From Planctomycetota bacterium (lineage in GTDB: Bacteria > Planctomycetota > B15-G4 > SIAN01), in NCBI GenBank assembly GCA_009691715.1, contig SIAN01000001.1, positions 183,068 to 247,067 on the forward strand: a stretch of 64,000 nucleotides of DNA, given 5' to 3'. Made by a program: the position numbers and the translations under genes. Below, one piece after another: positions 25,974-36,988 of the stretch (the stretch's first letter is position 1; each line of letters opens with the position of its first letter). The notes beneath the pieces are model-generated. The model was given only the letters and a program-made list of their open reading frames with translations. It ran no database searches and was not told the origin of the DNA.

Positions 25974-26822
25974 ATGGCGATCCATGCCACGGCGACGGTG
26001 CATCCGATGGCACTCGTCGAGCCAGGCGCCGAGGTCGCTGCCGGCGCCGTCATCGGGCCGTTCTGCCATATCCACGCTGGCGCCCGCGTTGGGGAGCGCA
26101 CGCGGTTGTTGTCGCATGTCGTCGTCGGCACCTGCACCACGCTCGGGGCGGACAACCTCGTCCACCCTGGCGCGGTCCTCGGCGGTGTGCCGCAGGACAA
26201 GACCTACCGCGGCGAGCCGACCACGCTCTCGATCGGCAACGACAACGTGCTGCGCGAGTGCGTGACGATCAATCGCGGCACCGTGAAGGGCGGGGGCAAG
26301 ACCGCGGTCGGCGACCGGAACCTGCTGATGGCGTGCTCGCATGTCGGTCACGACTGCACGATCGGCGACGACATCATCATCGCCAACGCGGTGCTGATCG
26401 CCGGGCACGTGCACATCGGCGACCGCGCGGTGCTGGCCGGCGCGGTCGCGTGCCACCATTTCGCTCGAATCGGTCGGATGGCGTATGTCGGCGGGATGAG
26501 CCGTGTGGTCCACGACGTGCCGCCCTTCACGAAGGTGGCCGGCGAGCGTGTCCGCGTCCGCGCACTGAACGTCGTTGGACTGCAACGCAGCGGAATCGCC
26601 GAAGCCGAGATCGACGACCTGAAGCGCGTCTACCACGAGTTGTTCCGCAAGCAGGCTGCGCTCGCCGCCGCGGTCGCCGAAGTGCAAGTGACGCCTGGCA
26701 CGCTCGCTGCCGAGCTCGTGCAGTTCGTCCGCGAATGGACCGGTGCGCCGGGTGGCCGCTACCTCGAGCAGTTCCGCACCGACCGGCCAGTCCCGGCTCC
26801 GCGAGCTGAAGCGCGGGACTGA
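25974..26822 (+). CDS. lpxA: UDP-GlcNAc O-acyltransferase LpxA
   Basis: LpxA adds the first 3-hydroxyacyl chain to UDP-GlcNAc in lipid A synthesis. The 282-residue protein begins MAIHATATVHPMALVEPGAE and is built of hexapeptide repeats forming a left-handed beta-helix, with the catalytic His in MACSHVGHDC and then the helical C-terminal domain. ATG 25974 is preferred; GTG 25965 is an alternative start three codons upstream. It follows lpxC-fabZ, so the substrate pathway is encoded in order. Confidence 0.93.
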   Translation: MAIHATATVHPMALVEPGAEVAAGAVIGPFCHIHAGARVGERTRLLSHVVVGTCTTLGADNLVHPGAVLGGVPQDKTYRGEPTTLSIGNDNVLRECVTINRGTVKGGGKTAVGDRNLLMACSHVGHDCTIGDDIIIANAVLIAGHVHIGDRAVLAGAVACHHFARIGRMAYVGGMSRVVHDVPPFTKVAGERVRVRALNVVGLQRSGIAEAEIDDLKRVYHELFRKQAALAAAVAEVQVTPGTLAAELVQFVREWTGAPGGRYLEQFRTDRPVPAPRAEARD

Positions 26823-26889
26823 CGCGCGCCGCGGTGGGTAAGTTGCCGCGCTTTCCGGCCGTGCTGCGCATGGCAGAGGAGGATCGCCG

Positions 26890-30084
<3,195 letters not shown>

Positions 30085-30108
30085 CGGCGGGGCGTCCGGT
30101 CGACGCGG

Positions 30109-31035
30109 CTACTTGCTGCCGAGTTCGGGATAGAGGACGAAGCGCCCTTTGCCGCGACGCTTCGCTTCGTAGAGCGCCGCGTCGGCGCGCTCGAGAAACT
30201 CCTCGGGTGCAACGCGATCCTCTCCGTGGATGGCGTCGACGCCCATCGAGACGCTGATGCCGAAGCTCTCGCCGTTGCGCTCGAAGCGACAGTCGGCGAC
30301 CACGCTGAGGATGCGGCTTGCGACCAGCGTTGCCTCGTCGAGCGCGGTGCTCGGCATGAGCAGCGCGAACTCGTCGCCGCCGATGCGCGACGGCAGGTCG
30401 ATCTGGCGGCTCGCGCTGCGCAGCTTGCGGCCGAAGGTGCCGAGTACGAAATTGCCGAACTGATGCTGGTAGCGCGTGTTGATCTGGCGGAAGTCGTCGA
30501 AGTCGATCAGGATGAGCGCGACCGCGAGGCGATGGCGGCGCGTGCGCTCGACCTCCTCGATCAGGCGGCGGAAGAAGTAGCGGTCGTTGAACAGTCCGGT
30601 CTTGAAGTCGGTGATCGAATCACCCTGCAGCCGGCGCAGCAGTTCGCGGCGTTGGATCGCGAGATCGACCCGCCGCAGCAGGTCGGCTTCGTCGGCCGAG
30701 CACGCCCAGTCGTCGGTTGCGCCGAACTTCGAACCGAGCGCGCCCTCGTCGCCGGGCTCGGCGAGTAGGAGCAGCAACGAGTGGGCGAAGTCGTCCTCGC
30801 GGTTGGCGATGATCGTGTCGAGCTCGAACGTCGCTCCACCCGCCGCGAGTGGCGCCAGCACGACCAGCTCGAAAGGGGTTTGCGAGGCAGCGGCTTGCTC
30901 GAGAACGTCGGCCGTCGCGAGCACGTCACGGGTCGTGATGACATCGAATCCGCGTGAGCGGAGCAGAGCCTCGACCGAAGGCGCGATCGCCGAAGCGTGG
31001 CTTGCAAGCAAGACTCGACGCGGACGCTCTTCCAT
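30109..31035 (-). CDS. GGDEF diguanylate cyclase with N-terminal receiver-like domain
   Basis: The 308-residue protein from ATG 31035 starts with a CheY-like fold (RRVLLASHASAIAPSVEALL; ELVVLAPLAAGG), but the usual phospho-Asp position is not clear. From about residue 145 is a GGDEF domain with the intact motif RIGGDEFALL and the inhibitory-site RxxD (RQID) five residues before it. It should make cyclic di-GMP from GTP and be product-inhibited. It is encoded alone, convergent with ileS (24 bases apart) and divergent from rpsB. Confidence 0.9.
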   Translation of the reverse strand: MEERPRRVLLASHASAIAPSVEALLRSRGFDVITTRDVLATADVLEQAAASQTPFELVVLAPLAAGGATFELDTIIANREDDFAHSLLLLLAEPGDEGALGSKFGATDDWACSADEADLLRRVDLAIQRRELLRRLQGDSITDFKTGLFNDRYFFRRLIEEVERTRRHRLAVALILIDFDDFRQINTRYQHQFGNFVLGTFGRKLRSASRQIDLPSRIGGDEFALLMPSTALDEATLVASRILSVVADCRFERNGESFGISVSMGVDAIHGEDRVAPEEFLERADAALYEAKRRGKGRFVLYPELGSK

Positions 31036-31343
31036 GGGAACTCGAGAGAGTCGGGCGGACCCGGTTGCGGCGGCGCAGTTTCGCATGTCCCTCAAGCAGT
31101 GAGAAGGGGGCTTGCCCCGGGAATCGATCGGAGGGCGCACCTTGATCAACGCACGTGCCGCACTAGACTCCACGCCCTTCACTCGCCGGGGGACCGCCCT
31201 CGCGCCGACATAGGGTCGGCGCCACGACTGGTCCCCCATCGCGCTGGTGGGAGCTCCCGCTCCGCGCCGATCGCGGTCGTTCACGACCACGTTCGTAGCG
31301 GCGGCCCGTGGACTTCTCGTGGCGAACCAGCGCAAACGGCCCG
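31036..31343. other. 308-bp divergent region between the GGDEF gene and rpsB
   Basis: No gene is seen. It contains the nested hairpin leader at 31188-31237 and a 10-bp palindrome GGGAGCTCCC at 31249-31258. Promoters for both directions must lie here but cannot be picked out with confidence. Confidence 0.5.
31188..31237 (+). promoter_or_regulatory. nested double-stem RNA leader upstream of rpsB
   Basis: Outer arms GGGGGACC (31188-31195) and GGTCCCCC (31230-31237) enclose inner arms GCGCCGAC (31202-31209) and GTCGGCGC (31215-31222) with loop ATAGG. Both stems are perfect 8-bp helices with short internal loops. The element lies about 107 bases before ATG 31344. S2 is known to repress its own operon through leader RNA in enterobacteria, so an S2-binding site is a reasonable hypothesis. 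Confidence 0.55.
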
Positions 31344-32327
31344 ATGGGCCAGAGGATCGTCTTCGTGCAGCAGGGAACGCAGCAGGGGCCACCGCAAGGA
31401 ACGCAACCGGATCCGGCTAAGGCGCAAGGGTCACAGCCGATCCAGATCGAGGACTTGGTCGAGGCTGGCGTGCATTTCGGCCACCGCGTGAGCCGGTGGA
31501 ATCCGAAAATGAAGCCGTACATCTACGGCAAACGCAACTTCATCCACATCATCGATCTGATGCAGACGGTTCGCGGTCTCGCGCGCGCCCAGCGATTCCT
31601 GCGGAATCTGGTCTCGGCCGGCCACAAGGTCGTCCTCGTCGGCACCAAGCGCCAGATCAAGAACGTGGTCCAGACCGAAGCCACGCGCTGCGGAATGCCC
31701 TACGTGACCGAGCGTTGGCTAGGTGGCACGCTCACCAACTACACAACCGTCCGCAGCCGATTGAACCATCTCGAGGAGCTGGAATACGTCGAGACTTCCG
31801 GTCGCCTCGCGCAGATGCCGAAGAAGCAACAGTCGTTCATCACGCGTGAGTTGAACCGCATTCGGCGCAACCTCGAGGGCATCCGCCATCTCGACCGCCT
31901 GCCTGGCGCGCTGATCGTCGTCGACATCCGCAAGGAGTACATCGCGGTCAAGGAGGCCAATCGGCTTGGGATCCCGATCGTCGGCATCCTCGATTCCGAC
32001 TGCGACCCGACCCAGGTCGACTTCGCAGTGCCCGGCAACGACGACGCCATGCGTTCGGTGCAGATCCTGCTGCGGCGACTTGCCGACGCGATGGTCGAGG
32101 GACGTGCGAACCAGCGCGGGACCCCGGCCGACCCGGCCGTCACCAGCGTCGACCCGGACATCCGCTCGAAGCGCTACACCGCCGGCACCAACCTCGAGAA
32201 GCGCCAGCCACCGCGGCCTCAGCGCAAGGAGAAGCCGGAGGCTGGCGATGAGGGTGGCGAGGCTTCCGCCGCGGCAACGACGGCAACGACGGCAACGGCC
32301 GGCGCCGAGGCCCCGAAGGCCGAGTGA
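31344..32327 (+). CDS. rpsB: 30S ribosomal protein S2
   Basis: S2 joins the small subunit late and contacts S1. The core begins around IEDLVEAGVHFGHRVSRWNP and includes IYGKRNFIHIIDL, TERWLGGTLTNY and the VVDIRKEYIAVKEANRLGIP segment. From ATG 31344 the protein is 327 residues, with about 32 Gln/Pro-rich N-terminal residues and a C-terminal Thr/Ala tail of about 60, both beyond the usual 240. GTG 31308 is an alternative start; neither has a good Shine-Dalgarno. It heads the rpsB-tsf-pyrH-frr cluster. Confidence 0.92.
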   Translation: MGQRIVFVQQGTQQGPPQGTQPDPAKAQGSQPIQIEDLVEAGVHFGHRVSRWNPKMKPYIYGKRNFIHIIDLMQTVRGLARAQRFLRNLVSAGHKVVLVGTKRQIKNVVQTEATRCGMPYVTERWLGGTLTNYTTVRSRLNHLEELEYVETSGRLAQMPKKQQSFITRELNRIRRNLEGIRHLDRLPGALIVVDIRKEYIAVKEANRLGIPIVGILDSDCDPTQVDFAVPGNDDAMRSVQILLRRLADAMVEGRANQRGTPADPAVTSVDPDIRSKRYTAGTNLEKRQPPRPQRKEKPEAGDEGGEASAAATTATTATAGAEAPKAE

Positions 32328-32488
32328 TCGATCCGGTCGTTGTTCCTCAGTTCGTTCGGTTGGGAGCGCCGTGAGGCGCCCCGGCCGGTGCGGTCGTCGC
32401 GAATCGGCGACCGGCCCGTCGAAATGGCAACCCGCGTGCTCGCCGGCGGTCTCCGCCGCGCGCCGCCAGAGAACTCACGGAGCGTGAA

Positions 32489-33103
32489 ATGGCGACCCCG
32501 ATCAGCGCCCAACTGGTGCAGAAACTGCGCGAGGCCACCGGCGGCGCCTTGATGGACTGCAAGCGCGCCCTCGAAGAGTCCGAATGCGACTTCGAGAAGG
32601 CGAAGGACCTGCTCCGGATCAAGGGACTGAAGACGGCAGAGAAAAAAGCCGGGCGCGTCGCCAGCCAGGGCGCGATCGGCCAGTACCTCCACCATGACGG
32701 CAAGAAGGCGGTGCTGGTCGAGGTGAACTGCGAGACGGACTTCGTCGCTCGCAACGACAAGTTCAAGGAGTTCGCGCGCCTGCTCGCGATGCACATCCTC
32801 TCCGCGAAGCCGCGGTGGGTGCGCAAGGAGGAAGTTCCGGCCGACGCGGTCGCGAAGGAGCAGGCGATGATCGCGGCCGAGAGCGCCGACGAGATGGCGA
32901 AGAAGCCGGAAGCTGCCCGCGCGAAGATCATCGAGGGGCGGATGCAGAAGTACTACGCGCAGCATTGCCTGCTCGAGCAGCCCTGGATCATGGACGACAA
33001 GCGCAAGGTCGAGGAGTTCCGCAAAGACCTCGTGGCGGCGATCGGCGAAAACGTCACGATCGGCCGCTTCTCGCGCATCGAGGTCGGCGGGGTCGGCGAA
33101 TGA
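32489..33103 (+). CDS. tsf: elongation factor Ts
   Basis: EF-Ts releases GDP from EF-Tu. The 204-residue protein has the N-terminal UBA-like domain (LVQKLREATGGALMDCKRAL) and the Tu-contact segment VEVNCETDFVARNDKFKEF. It is the short type of about 200 residues, like plastid or Thermus forms, with one dimerisation subdomain rather than two. GGAG lies ahead of ATG 32489. The end overlaps pyrH by 4 bases. Confidence 0.95.
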   Translation: MATPISAQLVQKLREATGGALMDCKRALEESECDFEKAKDLLRIKGLKTAEKKAGRVASQGAIGQYLHHDGKKAVLVEVNCETDFVARNDKFKEFARLLAMHILSAKPRWVRKEEVPADAVAKEQAMIAAESADEMAKKPEAARAKIIEGRMQKYYAQHCLLEQPWIMDDKRKVEEFRKDLVAAIGENVTIGRFSRIEVGGVGE

Positions 33104-33813
33104 CGTCGGGCGGCACGGGCGGCTACCGCCGCGCGCTGCTGAAGCTTTCGGGCGAGGGGCTCGCCGGCAAGGACGGCCGCCTCGACCCGACGATCGTCGA
33201 CGCGCTGGCGAATGACCTGCGCGAACTGATCGCGCTCGGCAAGCAGATCGCGATCGTCGTCGGTGGCGGCAACTACCTGCGTGGCAGCAAGCTGCTCGGC
33301 ATCAATCGCGCCGTCGCCGACCAGATGGGGATGCTCGCTACGGCGATGAATGGCCTCGCACTCCAGGACACGTTGGAGCAGAAGGGGATCGACACGCGAG
33401 TGCAGTCGTCGGTGACGATCGCCGATTTCTGCGAGCCGTTCATCCGACGGCGCTGCTTGCGCCACCTCGAAAAGAGCCGCGTCGTGATCCTCGTGGCGGG
33501 AACCGGCAACCCGTTCTTCAGCACGGACACCGCCGCAGCGCTCCGCGCCTGCGAGATCGGCGCCGACATCCTGCTGAAGGCGACCCAGGTCGACGGCGTC
33601 TATTCGGCCGATCCCAAGGCCGACAAGTCGGCGGTCCGGTACGGTGAGATCGGCTACCGGGAGGTGGTCGAGCGCAATCTGAAGGTGATGGACACGGCCG
33701 CGGTCGTGTTGTGCGAGGAAAAGCGGATCCCGATCTGCGTCTTCGATCTGCATGTGCGCGGCAACATGATGCGGGTGCTGCAGGGCGAGCGGATCGGCAC
33801 GCTGATCCACTGA
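33100..33813 (+). CDS. pyrH: UMP kinase
   Basis: PyrH phosphorylates UMP to UDP with ATP. From ATG 33100, which overlaps the tsf stop (ATGA), the protein has 237 residues, the normal length. It shows RALLKLSGEGLAG, the VGGGNYLRG loop, ADQMGMLATAMNGLAL and the ILLKATQVDGVYSADP segment of the amino acid kinase fold. The frame extends upstream inside tsf, but that part is not conserved. Next gene is frr, as in most bacteria. Confidence 0.96.
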   Translation: MTSGGTGGYRRALLKLSGEGLAGKDGRLDPTIVDALANDLRELIALGKQIAIVVGGGNYLRGSKLLGINRAVADQMGMLATAMNGLALQDTLEQKGIDTRVQSSVTIADFCEPFIRRRCLRHLEKSRVVILVAGTGNPFFSTDTAAALRACEIGADILLKATQVDGVYSADPKADKSAVRYGEIGYREVVERNLKVMDTAAVVLCEEKRIPICVFDLHVRGNMMRVLQGERIGTLIH

Positions 33814-33873
33814 GTCTTGCACGCCAGTTGGCAGTCCGGGCGCCATTTTGGGTTTTGCAAGGAGAGGCAGCAG

Positions 33874-34422
33874 ATGGATCACAAGAGCGTCGTCGAGGCC
33901 CGAGCCAAGATCAAGGCGTCGATCGACCACTTGGCCGGCGAATTCCGCGGGCTTCGCTCCGGACGCGCGACGCCTGCGCTGGTCGAGAACATCCGTGTCG
34001 ACTACTACGGCAGTCAGACTCCGATCTCGCAGCTGGCACAGATCCAGATCCCCGAGCCGCGCCAGATCGCGATCAAGCCCTACGACGCGGGAGCGTTGAA
34101 GGACATCGAGAAGGCGATCCAGGCCAGCCAGCTCGGGATCAACCCGCAGAACGACGGCAAGGTCCTGCGCCTCACCGTGCCGATGCTGTCGGAAGAGCAG
34201 CGCAAGAAGCTCGGTGCGCGATTGAAGGAGATGTCCGAAGTGACCAAGGTTGCGCTGCGCAATTCGAGGCGCGACGCCAACAAGCAGATCGACGACTCCT
34301 CCGAGCTCACCGACGACCAGATCGCCAAGGCCAAGGAGGTCGTGCAAGCCCTCTTGAAGCAGCACGAAGGCGAAGTCGACAAGATGCTCGCCGCGAAGAC
34401 CAAAGAGATCATGGAGAGCTGA
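33874..34422 (+). CDS. frr: ribosome recycling factor
   Basis: RRF splits post-termination ribosomes with EF-G. From ATG 33874, with AAGGAGAGG at a good distance, the protein is 182 residues. It shows the typical GLRSGRATPALVENIRVDYY and the IQIPEPRQIAIKPYD segment, then a three-helix bundle (NSRRDANKQIDD). The upstream in-frame ATG at 33817 would add 19 unlikely residues. It completes the rpsB-tsf-pyrH-frr set. Confidence 0.96.
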   Translation: MDHKSVVEARAKIKASIDHLAGEFRGLRSGRATPALVENIRVDYYGSQTPISQLAQIQIPEPRQIAIKPYDAGALKDIEKAIQASQLGINPQNDGKVLRLTVPMLSEEQRKKLGARLKEMSEVTKVALRNSRRDANKQIDDSSELTDDQIAKAKEVVQALLKQHEGEVDKMLAAKTKEIMES

Positions 34423-34608
34423 GCGGGTCAGGCCGAGGTGCCGCATCGAGGCCGCGCATTGAGGCGGCGCATGGATTCGCGGAACGACCGCCATGGGTCG
34501 CGCGCGCGGGTGACGCGGCGGCCGCCGCAAAGGACGTCCTTCCGGGCAACGACGTCCTCCTTGGCAACACGGTGAATTGAGCGAGACCGTATTGGGGACG
34601 ACGACCGC

Positions 34609-34684
34609 GGGGGCGTAGCTCAGGTGGAAGAGCAGCGGATTTTTAATCCGTTGGTCCGGGGTTCGATCCCCCGCGCCCCTACCA
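34609..34684 (+). tRNA. tRNA-Lys (anticodon TTT)
   Basis: Acceptor GGGGGCG pairs with CGCCCCT (one G-T), anticodon stem GCGGA/TCCGT with loop TTTTTAA gives TTT, and the T-stem is CGGGG/CCCCG around TTCGATC. Discriminator A and CCA are encoded at 34681-34684. Confidence 0.96.
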
Positions 34685-34692
34685 ATGCGTTG

Positions 34693-34720
34693 CAGCAGAC
34701 GGGCCTGCGGCCCGCAGCTG
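34693..34720. repeat. hairpin repeat, copy 1 (CAGC-AGA-stem-CA-GCTG)
   Basis: CAGC (34693) pairs with GCTG (34717-34720); an AGA bulge on one side and CA on the other; then the inner stem CGGGC/GCCCG with loop CTGCG. The flanks share TTGCAGCAGACG with copy 2, while the inner stem differs. Confidence 0.65.
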
Positions 34721-34945
34721 AACGCCGCGCCGGCGAGACGGCGCTGCGCGCGCTTCGCGGATGAAGCCCAGCATCGTGGGCGCGAGAGGTGGATGGGGGG
34801 AGGCGCTGCCGAGGATGGCGGTGCAGCGCGGGTGATGTTGGTTGCGGCGGCGGCGGAGCCGGCAAGAACGCAGCCCGGCGCGGCCGACAGACTGCGCTTG
34901 GGGCCTCGCGCCTCGCACCACAGGCTGCTCGTCGCTTGGGGTTTG

Positions 34946-34983
34946 CAGCAGACGAAGCGGCGCGGGCGCGCGCTTCGCAGCTG
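34946..34983. repeat. hairpin repeat, copy 2 (CAGC-AGA-stem-CA-GCTG)
   Basis: The same outer CAGC/GCTG helix and AGA/CA bulge as copy 1, but the inner stem is CGAAGC/GCTTCG with a 13-base GC-rich loop. The change on both sides of the stem keeps pairing, which points to a conserved structure. Confidence 0.65.
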
Positions 34984-35031
34984 TAACCCTGGATCGCGCG
35001 CGGCGGCGGCGAAGGTCGCGTGACGAGGCGC

Positions 35032-35037
35032 TACAAT
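35032..35037 (+). promoter_or_regulatory. possible -10 element for tRNA-Glu
   Basis: TACAAT lies 34 bases before the tRNA-Glu 5' end, in very GC-rich surroundings. No good -35 hexamer is seen at 17 bases upstream. Confidence 0.35.
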
Positions 35038-35071
35038 CTCCCGCCCGTTCAGCTCGCGGATCGCATCGAGT

Positions 35072-35149
35072 GGCCCCATCGTCCAGCCTGGTCTAGGACA
35101 TCGCCCTTTCAAGGCGGTAACACGGGTTCAAATCCCGTTGGGGTCACCA
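35072..35149 (+). tRNA. tRNA-Glu (anticodon TTC)
   Basis: Acceptor GGCCCCA pairs with TGGGGTC (one G-T). The anticodon arm CGCCCTTTCAAGGCG gives TTC, and the T-arm is ACGGG/CCCGT around TTCAAAT. Discriminator A and CCA are encoded at 35146-35149. Confidence 0.95.
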
Positions 35150-35194
35150 TTCCGCCGGGCGCTTGGTGAGAGTCCTTCGACTCATCCTCACTAC

Positions 35195-36988
35195 TCATCC
35201 CGACTCATGGAGCGCGTGGAGGCGGGCGTAGATCCCGCGTTGCGCCAGGAGCTCGTCGTGCGTCCCCTGTTCGCGGACGCGGCCGTGGTGCAGCACGATG
35301 ATCCGGTCGGCCCTGCGGATCGTCGACAGGCGATGCGCGATCACCAGCGCGGTTCGACCGGCGAGCAGGCGGTCGAGCGCGAGTTGCAGCTCGCGTTCGG
35401 TCTGCGTGTCGATGCTGCTGGTCGCCTCGTCGAGAAGCAGGACCTTCGGATCGCGGACTAGGGCACGCGCGAAGGCGAGGATCTGCCGTTCGCCCGCGGC
35501 GAGGTCGTGGCCGCGTTCGCCGAGCACCGTGCGGTAGCCCTGCGGCAGGCGGGCGATGAAGGCGGCCGCGCCGACGGCTTCGCAGGCGGCGACGACGCGC
35601 GCCTCGTCGATCGCTGGATCGAACAGCCGGACGTTCTCGAGGACGCTGTCGGCGAACAGGAACACGTCCTGCGGGACGACGCCGAGCCCGGAGCGCAGCG
35701 CGTGGAGCGTCATCGTGCTCGAGTCGACGCCGTCGAACCGGATGGAACCGGACGGCTGGCGGTAGAGGCCCAGGAGCAACTGGAACAGCGTGCTCTTGCC
35801 CGCGCCGGTGGCGCCGACGAACGCGATCAGCTGACCGGGCGCGACGGTGAACGAGACCTCGTCGAGGACGGTCGGGGCCTCGCCATACGCGAATCGGACG
35901 GCATCGAACTGGATCGCGCCGCCATGCTCGTGCGCCCGCGCGCCCTCTGCTTCCGGCGGCTCGTCGAGGATGCGGGTCACGCGTTCGGTGGCGACCAGAG
36001 CCGATTGCAGAACGTTCCAGCGTTCCGCGAGTTCGCGCAGCGGCTCGAACACGAAGCCGAGACAGATCCACGCCCGGACGAAGGTCCCGGGAGTGAGCGA
36101 GTCGTCGGCGATGAACGCGGCGCCGGCGCCGAAGACGGCCGCGCGCACGGCGAGCGCCATCCAGTCGACGGCGGCGAAGAAGAGCGAAAACTGGCGGACC
36201 GTCTGTTGCCACGCGTCGCGCAGCGCGTCACCCACGCTGGCGGCGCGCTGTTGCATGCGCTCTTCCTGGACGTGGAGTTGGGTGACCTTCACGCCAGCGA
36301 TCGACTCCTGCAGGAAGGCCGCGCTGCTGGCGATCGCGCGGCGCGTGTTCCGGTAGCTCTCTCGCGCGCGCTGCCGGAAACGGAACGCGGCGAAGGCGAA
36401 CAGCGGCAGGCTCACCAGCGCGATGAGGAACAGCCGAAGATCGAGCGCCGCGAGCGTTCCGAGGACCGCGAGCAGCCAGAGCGGATCGAGCAGCAGTGCG
36501 GCAGCGCCGGTCGAGAACAGCTCGACCAGGTTTTCGACGTCGGAGGTCATGCGCGTGACCAGTTCGCCGACGGGCTTCCGGTCGAACCAGGAGAGCGGCA
36601 AGCGCAGCAGGTGGCCGAACAGCGCGCGACGGACGTCCGCGCTGGTCGCCTGGCCGAGTCGCGTGAGCGCGATCGACTGCGCGTAGCGCAGCAGCGCGGC
36701 GAGCAGGGCGGCGCCGAGGAAGGCACCTGCGAACCCGGCGATCGCGCGGAAGCCAGGGTCGGAGAAGGACATCGTCGGAACGCCCTTGGCGTCGGAGAGC
36801 GGCCCGTCGATCAGTCGTTCAATCAGCAATGGACCAACCCAGTCACAGGCTCGACCCGCGACCAGGAGCGCGATCCCTGACGCGAGCAGTCGTCGATGCG
36901 GTCGCAGGATGCTCCCGAGTCGAGCGAGCAACGCGCGATCGAGCCCCGGCGCCGCGAGCGGCCCGTCTTCATCGTCGTGATCGCTCAC
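35195..36988 (-). CDS. heterodimeric ABC exporter subunit with canonical Walker B
   Basis: A 597-residue half-transporter: six membrane helices in residues about 30-320, then a nucleotide-binding domain with Walker A GATGAGKST, Q-loop VVPQDVFLF, Walker B VLLLDEATSSID and H-loop IAHRLST. Its signature motif is degenerate, LAAGERQ instead of LSGGQ. It overlaps the neighbouring half-transporter gene by 4 bases. In heterodimers such as BmrCD or TmrAB one ATP site is impaired; the degenerate signature here matches the partner's altered Walker B. The substrate (lipid, peptide or drug) cannot be told from sequence. Confidence 0.9.
   Translation of the reverse strand: MSDHDDEDGPLAAPGLDRALLARLGSILRPHRRLLASGIALLVAGRACDWVGPLLIERLIDGPLSDAKGVPTMSFSDPGFRAIAGFAGAFLGAALLAALLRYAQSIALTRLGQATSADVRRALFGHLLRLPLSWFDRKPVGELVTRMTSDVENLVELFSTGAAALLLDPLWLLAVLGTLAALDLRLFLIALVSLPLFAFAAFRFRQRARESYRNTRRAIASSAAFLQESIAGVKVTQLHVQEERMQQRAASVGDALRDAWQQTVRQFSLFFAAVDWMALAVRAAVFGAGAAFIADDSLTPGTFVRAWICLGFVFEPLRELAERWNVLQSALVATERVTRILDEPPEAEGARAHEHGGAIQFDAVRFAYGEAPTVLDEVSFTVAPGQLIAFVGATGAGKSTLFQLLLGLYRQPSGSIRFDGVDSSTMTLHALRSGLGVVPQDVFLFADSVLENVRLFDPAIDEARVVAACEAVGAAAFIARLPQGYRTVLGERGHDLAAGERQILAFARALVRDPKVLLLDEATSSIDTQTERELQLALDRLLAGRTALVIAHRLSTIRRADRIIVLHHGRVREQGTHDELLAQRGIYARLHALHESG

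Larger units (their letters stand above)
34685..35071. other. 387-bp non-coding region between tRNA-Lys and tRNA-Glu
   Basis: Open frames here are Arg/Ala-rich in every phase and no gene is supported. The region holds two related hairpins (34693-34720 and 34946-34983), a small GCTTC/GAAGC hairpin at 34752-34767 and a candidate -10 element before tRNA-Glu. Confidence 0.6.

Noticed and set aside
34685..35071. A small RNA gene such as tmRNA or 6S RNA between the tRNAs
   Set aside because: Neither the tmRNA tRNA-like ends nor a long 6S-type bulged stem can be seen; only the short hairpin repeats are supported.
35507..36880. 457-residue plus-strand open frame over the ABC exporter gene
   Set aside because: It mirrors the transporter gene on the other strand, is composed of Arg/Glu/Gln/Asp-rich low-complexity sequence and shows no domain.
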